Notes under the pieces: model-generated | What the model was told of the DNA's origin: nothing | Seen by the model: the letters and a program-made list of their open reading frames with translations, nothing else | Databases searched by the model: none | Shown: in pieces, positions 47,019-56,101 of the stretch | How the letters are laid out: the number at the start of each line of letters is the position of its first letter | Numbering within the stretch: position 1 is the stretch's first letter | Assembly (NCBI RefSeq): GCF_002252665.1 | Contig: NZ_NQKZ01000004.1 | Coordinates: 1 to 64,000, forward strand | Source: Synechococcus sp. 8F6 | GTDB lineage: Bacteria > Cyanobacteriota > Cyanobacteriia > PCC-6307 > Cyanobiaceae | Reading direction: 5' to 3' | DNA: 64,000 nucleotides | Made by a program: the position numbers and the translations under genes

Positions 47019-47729
47019 GTGCCGCCAGGCCTGGGCTGGCAGCTCCGGCGCCTGCCGGTGTGTGCCAGCACCGAGATCGAGCTGGATCGTTGGTTGGCGC
47101 AGCGGCAGGCCCAGGGCGCCCGCTTGGCGGTGCAAGCCCGGCGTCAGCGTTTTGGCCATGGCCAGCAGGGCCGCCCCTGGCTGTCTCCGGCTGGTGGGCT
47201 CTGGCTCAGTGCGTCCTTCCCCTGGGCCGAGGCGCTGCCGGGCTCGGCGGCCCTGGGGCTGGCGGTGGCGGTGGGGCTGGCCCAGCAGTTGGAGGCCCTG
47301 GGGCTGCCGGTGCAGCTCAAGTGGCCCAACGACCTGCTGGTGCAGGAGCGCAAGCTCGCCGGCCTGTTGCCGCGGCTGCGGTTGCGGGGCCAGCAGATCC
47401 GCTGGGCCCAGGTGGGGGTGGGACTCAACGGCTGCAACCGGGTGCCAGCTGGGGCCATCTCGGTGGCCCAGGCCCTCGGCTCTCGACGCCACCATCCTTG
47501 GGCCCGGCCGCAGCGCCTGCTGGGCCTGGTGCTCGCCGGCCTCGATTGGGCCGTCGCCCACGCCCACCAACCCGAGTCCGTGCGGCGTGCCGCCGAGGCC
47601 CGGCTGTGGCGGCCGGCAGCGGGCTGGTGGCACGACGGCCAGCTCTGGCAGGTGCTTGGCTTGACCACCGATGGGCGCCTGCGCCTGGCCCGCGGCAGCC
47701 AGGAGCTGACCCTGCAGCGCCACTTCTGA
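47019..47729 (+). CDS. birA: biotin--[acetyl-CoA carboxylase] ligase
   Basis: BirA activates biotin with ATP and attaches it to the biotin carboxyl carrier of acetyl-CoA carboxylase. The ligase domain shows the biotin-binding segment FGHGQQGRPWLSPAGGLWLS, the ligase motif KWPNDLLVQERKLAGLLPRL and VGVGLNGCNRVPAGAISVAQ. No N-terminal DNA-binding domain is present, so it is a ligase-only form. Start GTG 47019, 3 bases after the aminotransferase stop. The end (WWHDGQLWQVLGLTTDGRLR) is the small SH3-like domain. Confidence 0.92.
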   Translation: MPPGLGWQLRRLPVCASTEIELDRWLAQRQAQGARLAVQARRQRFGHGQQGRPWLSPAGGLWLSASFPWAEALPGSAALGLAVAVGLAQQLEALGLPVQLKWPNDLLVQERKLAGLLPRLRLRGQQIRWAQVGVGLNGCNRVPAGAISVAQALGSRRHHPWARPQRLLGLVLAGLDWAVAHAHQPESVRRAAEARLWRPAAGWWHDGQLWQVLGLTTDGRLRLARGSQELTLQRHF

Positions 47730-47798
47730 GGCGCCATTCCTCAGGGGGCTGTTGCCGCCGGATCTGGCCGATCGGCGGAGATTTTTACACTGGGCCCC

Positions 47799-48875
47799 AT
47801 GAGTGATCCGATCAGCCAGCGCCAATCCTCCCGCGCCAAGGCGATGTTGGCGCTGCTGCCTGTGGTGACGGCACCCTTACTGGGGGTGGGGTTGGCCTGG
47901 GGTCAGGACCAGCTCACCCCGGCGCCGGTCAGTCCGGAGCTGCCGCCGCCGGTGCCCGTGGCCCTGCCGCTGCGGCCCGATGCCAGCCAGTTGGCGCCTG
48001 CTCGCCCCCCTGCCCGCTTTGATGCCTCCCTCGACGCCCTGGTGCGCGATGGGGTGGTGAGTCCGGCGGAGCGGGCTCGGATCCGCTCCGGTGGCGGGAT
48101 GACCCCCTTCAACGTGCCGGCCCACCAGCAGGCCTGCCGCAGCGGTGCCCTGTCCCAGCAGGAGTGCAGCAGTGGTGTGGTGGTGCGCTGGCGCGGGCGC
48201 CTCAACAACGAAGCCGGGGCTGGGGAGTCAGTCCGCCTCGGCCTGGATGGACGCCCCCTGCCGCCGCTCACCGTGCCGGTGTCGGCCCTGCTGGCGGGGT
48301 CCGGCGGCAGCTTCCGGCTAGCCGACGTGTTCGGCGTGACGCCCCGGCCGGCACCGATCGGCGGCAATGGCAACCGGAAATTGCTGTTCCCCCTGATCGG
48401 CTCGGCCGTAACCAGCAGCAATTTCGGCTACCGGCTGCACCCCATCCTCGGCAGCTGGCTGATGCATGCCGGCCGGGATTTGGCGGCCCCGGAAGGTACG
48501 CCGGTGGTGGCGGCCCTGAGCGGCCGGGTGGTGAGCAGTGGCTTGGCCGGCGGCTACGGCCTCGCCATTGAGGTGGAGCACGACCGGCCGCGGCGGCGCA
48601 CGTTGTATGGCCACCTCAGCGAGCTCTACGTGAAGGAGGGCGATCGGGTGCGCCAGGGCGAGGTGATCGGCCGGGTGGGCAGCACGGGCCTGAGCACCGG
48701 TCCGCATCTGCACTTCGAATTGCGGCTGCCTAGCGATGGCGGCTGGATGGCCGTGGATCCCGGCGATCTCGACCCCGGCCAAGGCGCCGCCGGCAGTGAT
48801 GCCATCGCCCTGTTGATGGGCCAGCTGCTCCAGAGCCTGGAGCGGCCCGCCGCCAACCCGGCGAATCAGGGTTGA
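47799..48875 (+). CDS. exported M23 family metallopeptidase (LytM type)
   Basis: The 358-residue protein has a signal peptide (MLALLPVVTAPLLGVGLAWG), a Pro-rich linker, and a C-terminal LytM domain: HAGRDLAAPEGTPVVAALSG with zinc ligands His and Asp, and GPHLHFELRLPSDGG with the H-x-H pair. It should cut peptidoglycan cross-links or regulate amidases. The middle part (PFNVPAHQQACRSGALSQQE) has cysteines that may pair. An inverted repeat lies 54 bases after the stop. Confidence 0.9.
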   Translation: MSDPISQRQSSRAKAMLALLPVVTAPLLGVGLAWGQDQLTPAPVSPELPPPVPVALPLRPDASQLAPARPPARFDASLDALVRDGVVSPAERARIRSGGGMTPFNVPAHQQACRSGALSQQECSSGVVVRWRGRLNNEAGAGESVRLGLDGRPLPPLTVPVSALLAGSGGSFRLADVFGVTPRPAPIGGNGNRKLLFPLIGSAVTSSNFGYRLHPILGSWLMHAGRDLAAPEGTPVVAALSGRVVSSGLAGGYGLAIEVEHDRPRRRTLYGHLSELYVKEGDRVRQGEVIGRVGSTGLSTGPHLHFELRLPSDGGWMAVDPGDLDPGQGAAGSDAIALLMGQLLQSLERPAANPANQG

Positions 48876-48929
48876 TCACAACGGCTGGCTGGCGGGCGGA
48901 CGGCTGCGGCCTGCCAGTTGGGCGGATCA

Positions 48930-48958
48930 GGTTTGTTGAACACGTTGTGCAACAAACC
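48930..48958. repeat. dispersed inverted repeat, copy between M23 and ABC ATPase genes (29 nt)
   Basis: The 12-nt arms GGTTTGTTGAAC and GTGCAACAAACC pair with one mismatch around the 5-nt centre ACGTT. It is the longest copy in the family and sits in the convergent gap between two genes (48876-49001). It has no T-run, so it is not an ordinary terminator, although a stem this long could still stop or protect transcripts. Its inner core GTTGAAC-N5-GTGCAAC matches copies at 57450 and 60749. Confidence 0.8.
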
Positions 48959-49001
48959 CAAGATCGGTTTTGGAGTTGGCTTCCACCTGCTGGCCGCCCC
49001 T

Positions 49002-49676
49002 TCAGCTGAGGATCCGCCCGTCGCGGAAGCGCACGATCTTTTCTGCCCGGGCTGCCACGTCGTCTTCGTGGGTCACGATCACCACGGTCATGCCGCCGCG
49101 ATGCAGGGCATCGAAGATGTCCAGCACTTCGGCGGTGGTCTGGGAATCGAGGGCGCCGGTGGGCTCGTCGGCCAGCAGCAGCGCCGGCTGGTTGATGATC
49201 GCCCGGGCGATGGCCACCCGTTGCTGTTGGCCCCCGGAGAGCTGGTTGGGTTTGTTGTGCAGCCGTTGGGCCAGCCCCACCCGCTCGAGCGCTGCCTGGG
49301 CCCGTCGCAGCCGTTCGGCGGCGGGCACCCCTGCGTACACCATCGGCAGCATCACGTTGTCGAGGGCGCTCAGCTGGGGCAGCAGGTGGAACTGCTGAAA
49401 CACAAAGCCCAGATCTCGGTTGCGCAGGTCGGCCAGCTGGTCGTCGCTGAGCCCATCCACCGGGGTGTCATTGAGGCGGTAGCTGCCAGCGGTGGGTCGG
49501 TCGAGGCAGCCGAGGATGTTCATGGCGGTGCTTTTGCCCGAGCCGGAGGCTCCCATCACGGCCAGGTAGTCGCCCCGGTTCACGGTGAGGTCCACGTGGT
49601 CGAGGGCTCTGACGGCCATCTCGCCGCTGCCATAGATCTTGTCCACGCTGATCAGTTCGGCGACCGGTTTGGGCAA
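49002..49676 (-). CDS. ABC transporter ATP-binding protein (MacB/LolD/DevA type)
   Basis: The 224-residue ATPase has Walker A VMGASGSGKSTAMNILGCLD, the Q-loop in LGFVFQQFHLLPQLSALDNV, signature NQLSGGQQQRVAIARAIINQ and Walker B PALLLADEPTGALDSQTTAE. The short class matches MacB, LolD and cyanobacterial DevA, which work with FtsX-like permeases in export or heterocyst glycolipid export. No permease lies next to it, so its partner must be elsewhere. The start appears to be TTG at 49674-49676. Confidence 0.9.
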   Translation of the reverse strand: MPKPVAELISVDKIYGSGEMAVRALDHVDLTVNRGDYLAVMGASGSGKSTAMNILGCLDRPTAGSYRLNDTPVDGLSDDQLADLRNRDLGFVFQQFHLLPQLSALDNVMLPMVYAGVPAAERLRRAQAALERVGLAQRLHNKPNQLSGGQQQRVAIARAIINQPALLLADEPTGALDSQTTAEVLDIFDALHRGGMTVVIVTHEDDVAARAEKIVRFRDGRILS

Positions 49677-49759
49677 GGGCTAAACAACGAGTTGGAGAAG
49701 GCTATCGGCGCCATTGCCTTGCCTGGCTCAATGACACCAGCATGGCGTGAGCTTGAGAC

Positions 49760-50239
49760 TCACACCGGATCCAATTGGATCATCAGGGTTAGGACGTCGA
49801 TGGGAGAAGGGCGAAACCCCAGCGATCGGTAGAACCCTGCAGCCCGATCATCCAGAGCGTGCACCAGCAGTGCTTTGGCACCGATCAGTTGGCGCGCCTT
49901 CAGACTTCGGCTCAGCGCATCCGCCACCAGGGCCCTGCCCAGGCCTTTCCCTTGATAACGCTGGTCCACCGCCAGCCTGCCCATCACCAGCACGGGTAAA
50001 GGATTGGGCGTGTTGCGCCTCAGCCGGTTCGGTACGTCAGAGAGCAGGATCGCGCCAGCCGAAAGGCAGCTGTAAGCAATCACGACCTTGCTGTCCTCCA
50101 GGCAAACCACCACCGTTCGAGACACCCCCTCCCGCTCGTTTTGGCGGGCGCGGTGAGTCAGCCAGCGGTTGAGCGGGGCATCGCCGCAATCAAAGTCTCC
50201 GAGTTGATGTTGATCCCCCAGGGATTCAGGAGCCTGCAT
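49760..50239 (-). CDS. GNAT acetyltransferase, TacT-type toxin
   Basis: The 159-residue protein has the GNAT core with the acetyl-CoA loop in PVLVMGRLAVDQRYQGKGLG and LGRALVADALSRSLKARQLI, then ALLVHALDDRAAGFYRSLGF. The N-terminus (LGDFDCGDAPLNRWLTHRAR) is the TacT/AtaT toxin pattern; these enzymes acetylate aminoacyl-tRNA. It overlaps the upstream DUF1778 gene by 14 bases, the normal order of antitoxin then toxin. The acetyl-CoA loop is intact, so the toxin is likely active. Confidence 0.92.
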   Translation of the reverse strand: MQAPESLGDQHQLGDFDCGDAPLNRWLTHRARQNEREGVSRTVVVCLEDSKVVIAYSCLSAGAILLSDVPNRLRRNTPNPLPVLVMGRLAVDQRYQGKGLGRALVADALSRSLKARQLIGAKALLVHALDDRAAGFYRSLGFRPSPIDVLTLMIQLDPV

Positions 50240-50507
50240 GCCAGGGGCGTGGGGCAGCGAGCAGTTGTTGGATGGCGGCCTGGTCTTGTGCCTTCAAGGC
50301 CGGATCGTTGAGGTCGTTGAGCAGCGCGGTGCTTTGTTCATCACCCAAAGAGAACACCGTGCGCTCGAGCAGCACGTCACGGGCACGCTCCTGGCAGCAG
50401 CGCAGCATGAACTCGGTGCGACTGACGCCTTCGGCAGCAGCGGCCTGATCAATCAGCTGCCGCTGTTCACTGCTGGCCCGAAGCTGCAGCACCTGATCCC
50501 TGCCCAT
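50226..50507 (-). CDS. DUF1778 antitoxin, TacA type
   Basis: The 93-residue protein has a ribbon-helix-helix start (QVLQLRASSEQRQLIDQAAA, EGVSRTEFMLRCCQERARDV) and a C-terminal part (LLNDLNDPALKAQDQAAIQQ) that would wrap the toxin. DUF1778 proteins repress their own operon and neutralise GNAT toxins. Start ATG at 50505-50507; a TACAAT-type box on the same strand lies about 20 bases upstream. Confidence 0.92.
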   Translation of the reverse strand: MGRDQVLQLRASSEQRQLIDQAAAAEGVSRTEFMLRCCQERARDVLLERTVFSLGDEQSTALLNDLNDPALKAQDQAAIQQLLAAPRPWHAGS

Positions 50508-50520
50508 CGCGCCCCAGTGG

Positions 50521-50537
50521 TTGTAATGACATTGTAC
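50521..50537 (-). promoter_or_regulatory. possible promoter and operator of the TacA/TacT-type operon
   Basis: Just before the antitoxin start, minus-strand DNA has GTACAATGTCATTACAA, in which TGTAATG and CATTGTA form an imperfect inverted repeat around one base. The TACAAT part resembles a -10 box. Antitoxins of this class bind such sites. This is a suggestion from position and pattern only. Confidence 0.35.
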
Positions 50538-50564
50538 TGAGCCTTGACCGCTTCGTTTGGCCGG

Positions 50565-52187
50565 TCAGCCAATCGCCTGCACCAGCATTGGCGTGCCGGT
50601 GACGGCTTCGCTGGCCCAGACGAACAGCGGGTTGGACAGGATGCCGCCCACGGCGGTGACGATCACGCAGCCCACCAGGGCGGTGCGCAGGGCGGGCAGG
50701 CCGGCGACGCTCCAGCTGATCTCCGGATAGGCCTTCACCACCTCGGAGGCGTCCTGGGGCTCCTTCACCACCATCATCTTGATCACCGAGATGTAGTAGT
50801 AGATCGACACCACCGAGGTGACCAAGCCCACCACCACCAGCAGGTATTGGTGGTCGGCCCAGCCGGCGAAGAAGAGGTAGATCTTGCCGAAGAAGCCCAG
50901 CATCGGCGGAATCCCACCGAGCGACAGCAGGCAGAGGCTCAGCCCCAGGGTGATCAGTGGATCCTTCTGGTAAAGGCCGGCGTAGTCGGCGATCCGGTCG
51001 CTGCCGGTGCGCAGCGAAAACAGGATGATGCAGGCAAAGGCGCCCAGGTTCATGAACAGGTAGGCCGCCATGTAGAGCACCATCGCGGCGAAGCCGTCCT
51101 CGGTGCCGCACACCAGGCCGATCATCACGAAGCCGGCCTGGCCGATGGAGCTGTAAGCCAGCATCCGCTTCATCGAGGTTTGGGCCAGGGCCACCACGTT
51201 GCCCAGCACCATGCTCAGCACCGCTAACACGGTGAACAGCAGCTTCCACTGGGCATCGAAGCTCTCGAAGCAGCCCACCAGGATGCGCAGGGCCAGGGCG
51301 AAGCCGGCCGCCTTGGATCCTACCGACAGAAACGCCACCACCGGGGTGGGCGAGCCCTCGTAGACGTCGGGGGTCCACTGGTGGAAGGGCACCGCCGCGA
51401 TCTTGAAGGCCACCGTGGCGAGCACAAACACCAAGGCCAGGGCGGTCACGGGCGAGGCACTGGTGCGCAGGGCCACCGCCACCGCATCGAGGCCCGTGGC
51501 GCCACCGGTGAGGCCGTAGAGCAGGGAGGCGCCGTAGAGAAACACCGCCGCCGCCGCCGAGCCCACCAGGAGATATTTCAACGCCGCCTCGGAGCTGCGG
51601 GCGTCTCGCTTCATGTAGCCCGCCAGCAGGTAGCTCGACACCGACAGGGTTTCGAGCGACACGAAGATACTCACCAGGTCGGTGGCGCCGCACAGGAACA
51701 TCGCCCCGAGGGTGGCGGCCAGCAGGATGCCGGCGAATTCGCCCACCGGGGTGCCGCTGCGCTCCACGTAGCGCCAGCTCAGCATCAGGGAGATCAAGGT
51801 GGAGGCCGCCACCACCGCCCGGAAGGCGATGGCGAGTTTGTCGGCCAGGAAGGAGCCCACGAAGGAGGGCTGCAGATCCGGCGTGTTCCACTGCAGCGCC
51901 AGCAGCACCAGGGCACTTCCCAGGCCGGCGTAGCAGATCGGTGGCACCCAGCGGCTGGCGGCCTTTTCACCGGCCAAGTCCACCAGCAGGCAGGTGAGCA
52001 GGGCGATCAGCACCGCTGCTTCCGGGGCGATTGCGCCGGCGTTGAGCTGCAGATTCAGCGCCCCGGTTCCGGCACCACTGCCGATGGCATCGGCCACGGT
52101 GGAGAGGGCGCCAAGCAGAAACATCAGGGAGACGGCGGCGAGGTGGGATCTGTGATCTCGGGGACTGTAGCCGCGCTTCGCAGCCAA
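50565..52187 (-). CDS. ndhB: NAD(P)H-quinone oxidoreductase subunit 2 (NdhB)
   Basis: NdhB is a proton-pumping membrane subunit of NDH-1, active in respiration, cyclic electron flow and CO2 uptake. The 540-residue protein has about 14 helices with the conserved antiporter-like segments [40 protein letters not shown] (lysine, histidine and Glu), [20 protein letters not shown] and [20 protein letters not shown]. The first 20 residues are not conserved; ATG at 52122-52124 may be the true start. It diverges from topA over a short gap. Confidence 0.96.
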   Translation of the reverse strand: MAAKRGYSPRDHRSHLAAVSLMFLLGALSTVADAIGSGAGTGALNLQLNAGAIAPEAAVLIALLTCLLVDLAGEKAASRWVPPICYAGLGSALVLLALQWNTPDLQPSFVGSFLADKLAIAFRAVVAASTLISLMLSWRYVERSGTPVGEFAGILLAATLGAMFLCGATDLVSIFVSLETLSVSSYLLAGYMKRDARSSEAALKYLLVGSAAAAVFLYGASLLYGLTGGATGLDAVAVALRTSASPVTALALVFVLATVAFKIAAVPFHQWTPDVYEGSPTPVVAFLSVGSKAAGFALALRILVGCFESFDAQWKLLFTVLAVLSMVLGNVVALAQTSMKRMLAYSSIGQAGFVMIGLVCGTEDGFAAMVLYMAAYLFMNLGAFACIILFSLRTGSDRIADYAGLYQKDPLITLGLSLCLLSLGGIPPMLGFFGKIYLFFAGWADHQYLLVVVGLVTSVVSIYYYISVIKMMVVKEPQDASEVVKAYPEISWSVAGLPALRTALVGCVIVTAVGGILSNPLFVWASEAVTGTPMLVQAIG

Positions 52188-52222
52188 CCCGGTCCCTGGA
52201 TGCGATAAAGAGGGGAGCGGTT

Positions 52223-54973
52223 ATGCGCTGGTCTGTGGGTCACACCCTGGTCATTGTCGAAAGTCCCACGAAGGCCCGCACCATTCGCGGCTTCCTTCCC
52301 AAGGACTTCAAGGTGGAAGCCTCGATGGGGCACGTGCGCGACCTGCCCAACAACGCCAGTGAGATCCCGGCGGCCCACAAGGGTGAGAAGTGGGCCAACC
52401 TCGGCGTGAACACCGCCAACAACTTCGAGCCCCTCTACGTGGTGCCGAAGGACAAGAAGATAGTGGTGAAGGAGCTCAAGGATGCCCTCAAGGGCGCCGA
52501 CCAGCTGCTGCTAGCCACCGACGAAGACCGGGAAGGCGAATCGATCAGCTGGCACCTGCTGCAGCTGCTCAGCCCCAAGGTGCCGGTGAAGCGCATGGTG
52601 TTCCACGAGATCACCAAAGAAGCCATCGGTCGGGCCCTGGAGCAGACCCGCGAGCTCGACATGGAGCTGGTGCACGCCCAGGAAACCCGCCGCATTCTCG
52701 ATCGGTTGGTGGGCTACACCCTCTCGCCGCTGCTGTGGAAAAAGGTGGCGTGGGGGCTGAGCGCCGGCCGCGTCCAGTCGGTGGCGGTGCGCCTGCTCGT
52801 GCAGCGCGAGCGGGCCCGCCGGGCCTTCAGGAGCGGCAGCTACTGGGACCTCAAGGCCCGGCTGGAGCAGGCCGGCGCTGGCTTTGAGGCCAAGCTGAGC
52901 CAGCTGGGCGGCGTGAAGATCGCCGGTGGCTCCGATTTCGATGAGAGCACCGGAGCCCTCAAGGCCGGCAGCAAGGTGCGACTGCTGAGCGAGGCCGAGG
53001 CCAAAGCCCTTCAGGCCCAGGTGCAGGGCGCCGCCTGGACCGTGGCGGAGGTGGAGGAGAAGCCCACGGTGCGCAAGCCCGTGCCCCCCTTCACCACCAG
53101 CACCCTGCAGCAGGAGGCCAACCGCAAGCTGCGGCTCTCGGCCCGCGAAACCATGCGCACCGCCCAAGGGCTGTACGAGCGCGGCTTCATCACCTACATG
53201 CGCACCGATTCGGTGCACCTCAGCGACCAGGCGATCAACGCCGCCCGCAGCTGCGTGGGCGCCAAATACGGCAAGGACTATCTGAGCCCGTCTCCCCGCC
53301 AGTTTTCCACCAAAGCCCGCAACGCCCAGGAGGCCCACGAAGCGATCCGCCCCGCCGGTGAGAGTTTCCGCGATCCCGCCACCACCGGCCTCGATGGCCG
53401 CGATCTGGCCCTCTACGAGCTGATCTGGAAGCGCACGGTGGCCAGCCAGATGGCTGACGCCCGGCTCACCATGCTGGCGGTGGAACTGCAGGCCGACGGC
53501 GGCGCTCTTGGCCCTGCCAGCTTCCGCGCCTCCGGCAAGCGCATCGACTTCGCCGGCTTCTTCCGCGCCTACGTGGAGGGCTCCGATGATCCCGATGCCG
53601 CCCTGGAGGGCCAGGAGGTGCTGCTGCCGGCCCTGAAGGTGGGCGATCGCCCGGCCTGCAAGGCGGTGGAGGCCCTCGGCCACCAAACCCAGCCCCCCGC
53701 CCGCTACAGCGAAGCGGCCCTGGTGAAGATGCTGGAAAAAGAGGGGATCGGCCGCCCCTCCACCTACGCCTCGATCATTGGCACGATCGTCGACCGGGGT
53801 TACGCCACCCTGGCGGGCAACGCCCTCACCCCAAGCTTCACGGCCTTTGCGGTCACGGCCCTGCTGGAGGAGCACTTCCCGGACCTGGTGGACACCAGCT
53901 TCACCGCCCGGATGGAGAACACCCTCGATGAGATCTCCCACGGCCAGGTGCAGTGGCTGCCCTACCTGCAGAGCTTCTACAAGGGCGAGCAGGGCCTGGA
54001 AACCCAGGTGGCCCAGCGCGAAGGCGACATCGATCCGGGGGTGTCGCGCACGGTGGAGCTCGAGGGCCTGCCTTGCGTGGTGCGCATCGGCCGCTTCGGT
54101 GCCTACCTGGAAACCAAGCGCGTGGCCGACGACGGCAGCGAAGAGCTGCTCAAGGCCACCCTGCCCCAGGAGATCACCCCGGCCGATCTAGATGCCGACA
54201 AGGCCGAGCTGATTCTCAAGCAGAAGGCCGATGGCCCCGAATCCCTGGGCGAGGATCCGGAAACGGGCGATCTGGTGTATCTGCTGTTTGGCCAGTACGG
54301 GCCCTACGTGCAGCGGGGCCAGGTGAGCGATGAGAATCCCAAGCCCAAGCGGGCTTCGCTGCCGAAGGGCGTCAAGCCGGAGGAGCTCAGCCTCGAGGAT
54401 GCCCTAGGCCTGCTGCGGCTGCCGCGGCAGCTCGGGGAGCACCCCGATAGCGGCAAGATCGAGGCGGGCCTGGGCCGCTTCGGGCCCTACGTGGTGCACC
54501 ACAAGGGCAAGGGCGAGAAGGACTACCGCTCCCTCAAGGCCGAAGACGATGTGCTGATGGTGGGCCTGAGCCGCGCCGTGGAATTGCTGGCCATGCCCAA
54601 GAAGGGCCGCGGCGGCCGCACCGCCCTGAAGGATCTCGGCACTCCGGAGGGGGGCGATGAGGCGGTGCAGCTGTTCGATGGCCCCTATGGCCTCTACGTG
54701 AAGCAAGGAAAGGTGAATGCGTCGTTGCCGGAGGGCACCACCGCCGACACCATCACCCTGGAGCTGGCCGTGGAGCTGCTCGCCGCCAAGGCCGCCACCG
54801 GCAAGGCCAAGGGCCGCAAGCCAGCTGCCGGCGCCGCCAAGAAGCCTGCTGCCAAAAAGCCCGCTGCCAAAAAGCCCGCCGCCAAAACCGCTGCTCCGAA
54901 GGCCCCCACCACCACCAAAACAGGCCGCCTGCGGGCCAGTGCGGTGCGCGTGATCCGGGCGGCCGACAGCTGA
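52223..54973 (+). CDS. topA: DNA topoisomerase I
   Basis: This type IA topoisomerase relaxes negative supercoils. The TOPRIM domain has [20 protein letters not shown] and [20 protein letters not shown]; the catalytic tyrosine is in [20 protein letters not shown]. The C-terminal part has topoisomerase C-terminal repeats ([53 protein letters not shown]) instead of the zinc fingers of E. coli. The final 60 residues are a lysine-rich tail ([20 protein letters not shown]), encoded by 15-base tandem repeats near 54838-54890. A GTG at 52235 ([10 protein letters not shown]) is an equally likely start. Confidence 0.96.
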   Translation: MRWSVGHTLVIVESPTKARTIRGFLPKDFKVEASMGHVRDLPNNASEIPAAHKGEKWANLGVNTANNFEPLYVVPKDKKIVVKELKDALKGADQLLLATDEDREGESISWHLLQLLSPKVPVKRMVFHEITKEAIGRALEQTRELDMELVHAQETRRILDRLVGYTLSPLLWKKVAWGLSAGRVQSVAVRLLVQRERARRAFRSGSYWDLKARLEQAGAGFEAKLSQLGGVKIAGGSDFDESTGALKAGSKVRLLSEAEAKALQAQVQGAAWTVAEVEEKPTVRKPVPPFTTSTLQQEANRKLRLSARETMRTAQGLYERGFITYMRTDSVHLSDQAINAARSCVGAKYGKDYLSPSPRQFSTKARNAQEAHEAIRPAGESFRDPATTGLDGRDLALYELIWKRTVASQMADARLTMLAVELQADGGALGPASFRASGKRIDFAGFFRAYVEGSDDPDAALEGQEVLLPALKVGDRPACKAVEALGHQTQPPARYSEAALVKMLEKEGIGRPSTYASIIGTIVDRGYATLAGNALTPSFTAFAVTALLEEHFPDLVDTSFTARMENTLDEISHGQVQWLPYLQSFYKGEQGLETQVAQREGDIDPGVSRTVELEGLPCVVRIGRFGAYLETKRVADDGSEELLKATLPQEITPADLDADKAELILKQKADGPESLGEDPETGDLVYLLFGQYGPYVQRGQVSDENPKPKRASLPKGVKPEELSLEDALGLLRLPRQLGEHPDSGKIEAGLGRFGPYVVHHKGKGEKDYRSLKAEDDVLMVGLSRAVELLAMPKKGRGGRTALKDLGTPEGGDEAVQLFDGPYGLYVKQGKVNASLPEGTTADTITLELAVELLAAKAATGKAKGRKPAAGAAKKPAAKKPAAKKPAAKTAAPKAPTTTKTGRLRASAVRVIRAADS

Positions 54974-55431
54974 TGGCCGCCATGGCCTGGGGTCGCCTGC
55001 GGTTGCAGATGCGGTTGGCATTGGCGGTTTGCGGCCTGGCTCTGGCTGGCTGCAGCGGCACCCGTTTGGGCGACCAGCTCTCCCGCAGTTTCTCGGCGCC
55101 CCCAGCCCAGCCCGTGGCCCCCACTCCGGCAGCCCCCACTACGGCAGCCCCGAATGGGGCGAGCCCCAAGCCCCCGCTCGCCCCGCCGCTTCCTTCGGTG
55201 GCTTCACCCACCAAGCCGGCCCCCTACCGGATCACAATTCAGTTGCCTGCGGCCGATCCGGCCGCCCCCGCCGAGGCCGTTACTGAGGCCCTGCGGGCGG
55301 CGGGCGTGAGCTTCGAAGTGGAGATGATCGAGCGCATCGGCGCGTCCACGCCCAAGCCGGCGCCCACCTCCACGCCAGCGCCCACCGTCACGCCGGCACC
55401 CACGGTCACGCCGGCCCCGGCACCGCGTTGA
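54973..55431 (+). CDS. Pro/Thr-rich putative lipoprotein
   Basis: The 152-residue protein has a lipoprotein signal ending in a lipobox (LALAVCGLALAGCSGTRLG, Cys 27), a Pro/Ala-rich linker, a small folded domain (RITIQLPAADPAAPAEAVTE, ALRAAGVSFEVEMIERIG) and a tail of repeated TPAPTV units encoded by 18-base tandem repeats (about 55366-55425). The start shares one base with the topA stop. I recognise no family. It probably sits in the outer or inner membrane facing the periplasm. Confidence 0.72.
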   Translation: MAAMAWGRLRLQMRLALAVCGLALAGCSGTRLGDQLSRSFSAPPAQPVAPTPAAPTTAAPNGASPKPPLAPPLPSVASPTKPAPYRITIQLPAADPAAPAEAVTEALRAAGVSFEVEMIERIGASTPKPAPTSTPAPTVTPAPTVTPAPAPR

Positions 55432-56093
55432 TACCATCCAGACGCCAGCTCACGCGCGGACAGGCCCGCCAGTTGATGGACACGGCCTATCTGGCGTCCG
55501 CCACTGCCCTGCTGTGGGTGGCGCTGTATTACCTGCCGGTGGGCAGCCCTCTGTTTCGGCTGGCCCTGCCCCTGCCCCTGGCCCTGTTGCAGCTCCGCCA
55601 CGGCTGGCGCTGTGCCGTGGAGGGCCTGGTGGTGACGACCCTGCTGCTGGTGGCCCTGATGGGGCCGATCCGCGGCCCCCTGGTGCTCTTCCCCTACGGC
55701 TTCCTGGCGCTGTGGCTGGGCTGGTGCTGGCGCGGCACCGGCGGCTGGCGGGCCAGCTGGTGGTTGAGTTGGGGCGTCGGCAGCCTGATCGGTGCGGCCG
55801 GCTTTCTGGTGCGGGTGGCGGTGTTGTCGCTGCTGGTGGGGGAAAACCTCTGGGTGGTGCTCACCAGCGCGGCAGCTGGTTTGCTGGAGAGGCTGGCCGG
55901 CTGGGTGGGCCTGGCCGCCAGCATCGACCTGGCCCAGGTGCAGCTGGCCGCCGTCGCCCTGGTGTGGGTGCAGAACGTGATCGTGGTGCTGGCCCTGCAT
56001 GCGGTTGCCTACTGGATCTTTCCGCGCCTGCGCTCCCCGATCCCCGAGCCCCCCCGGGCCCTTCGCGCCCTGGTGGCCCTCGACCCCCTCTGA
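55428..56093 (+). CDS. DUF2232 membrane protein
   Basis: The 221-residue protein has six or so hydrophobic stretches (YLASATALLWVALYYLPVG; LALPLPLALLQLRHGWRCAV; VVTTLLLVALMGPIRGPLVL; LGWCWRGTGGWRASWWLSWG; IGAAGFLVRVAVLSLLVGEN; NVIVVLALHAVAYWIF), as in cyanobacterial DUF2232 proteins. The start is a TTG at 55428 overlapping the lipoprotein stop, or ATG at 55473. The family resembles the substrate-binding part of ECF-type transporters; function unknown. It precedes the CobT-like gene by 8 bases. Confidence 0.78.
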   Translation: MIPSRRQLTRGQARQLMDTAYLASATALLWVALYYLPVGSPLFRLALPLPLALLQLRHGWRCAVEGLVVTTLLLVALMGPIRGPLVLFPYGFLALWLGWCWRGTGGWRASWWLSWGVGSLIGAAGFLVRVAVLSLLVGENLWVVLTSAAAGLLERLAGWVGLAASIDLAQVQLAAVALVWVQNVIVVLALHAVAYWIFPRLRSPIPEPPRALRALVALDPL

Positions 56094-56101
56094 GCCCGGC
56101 G

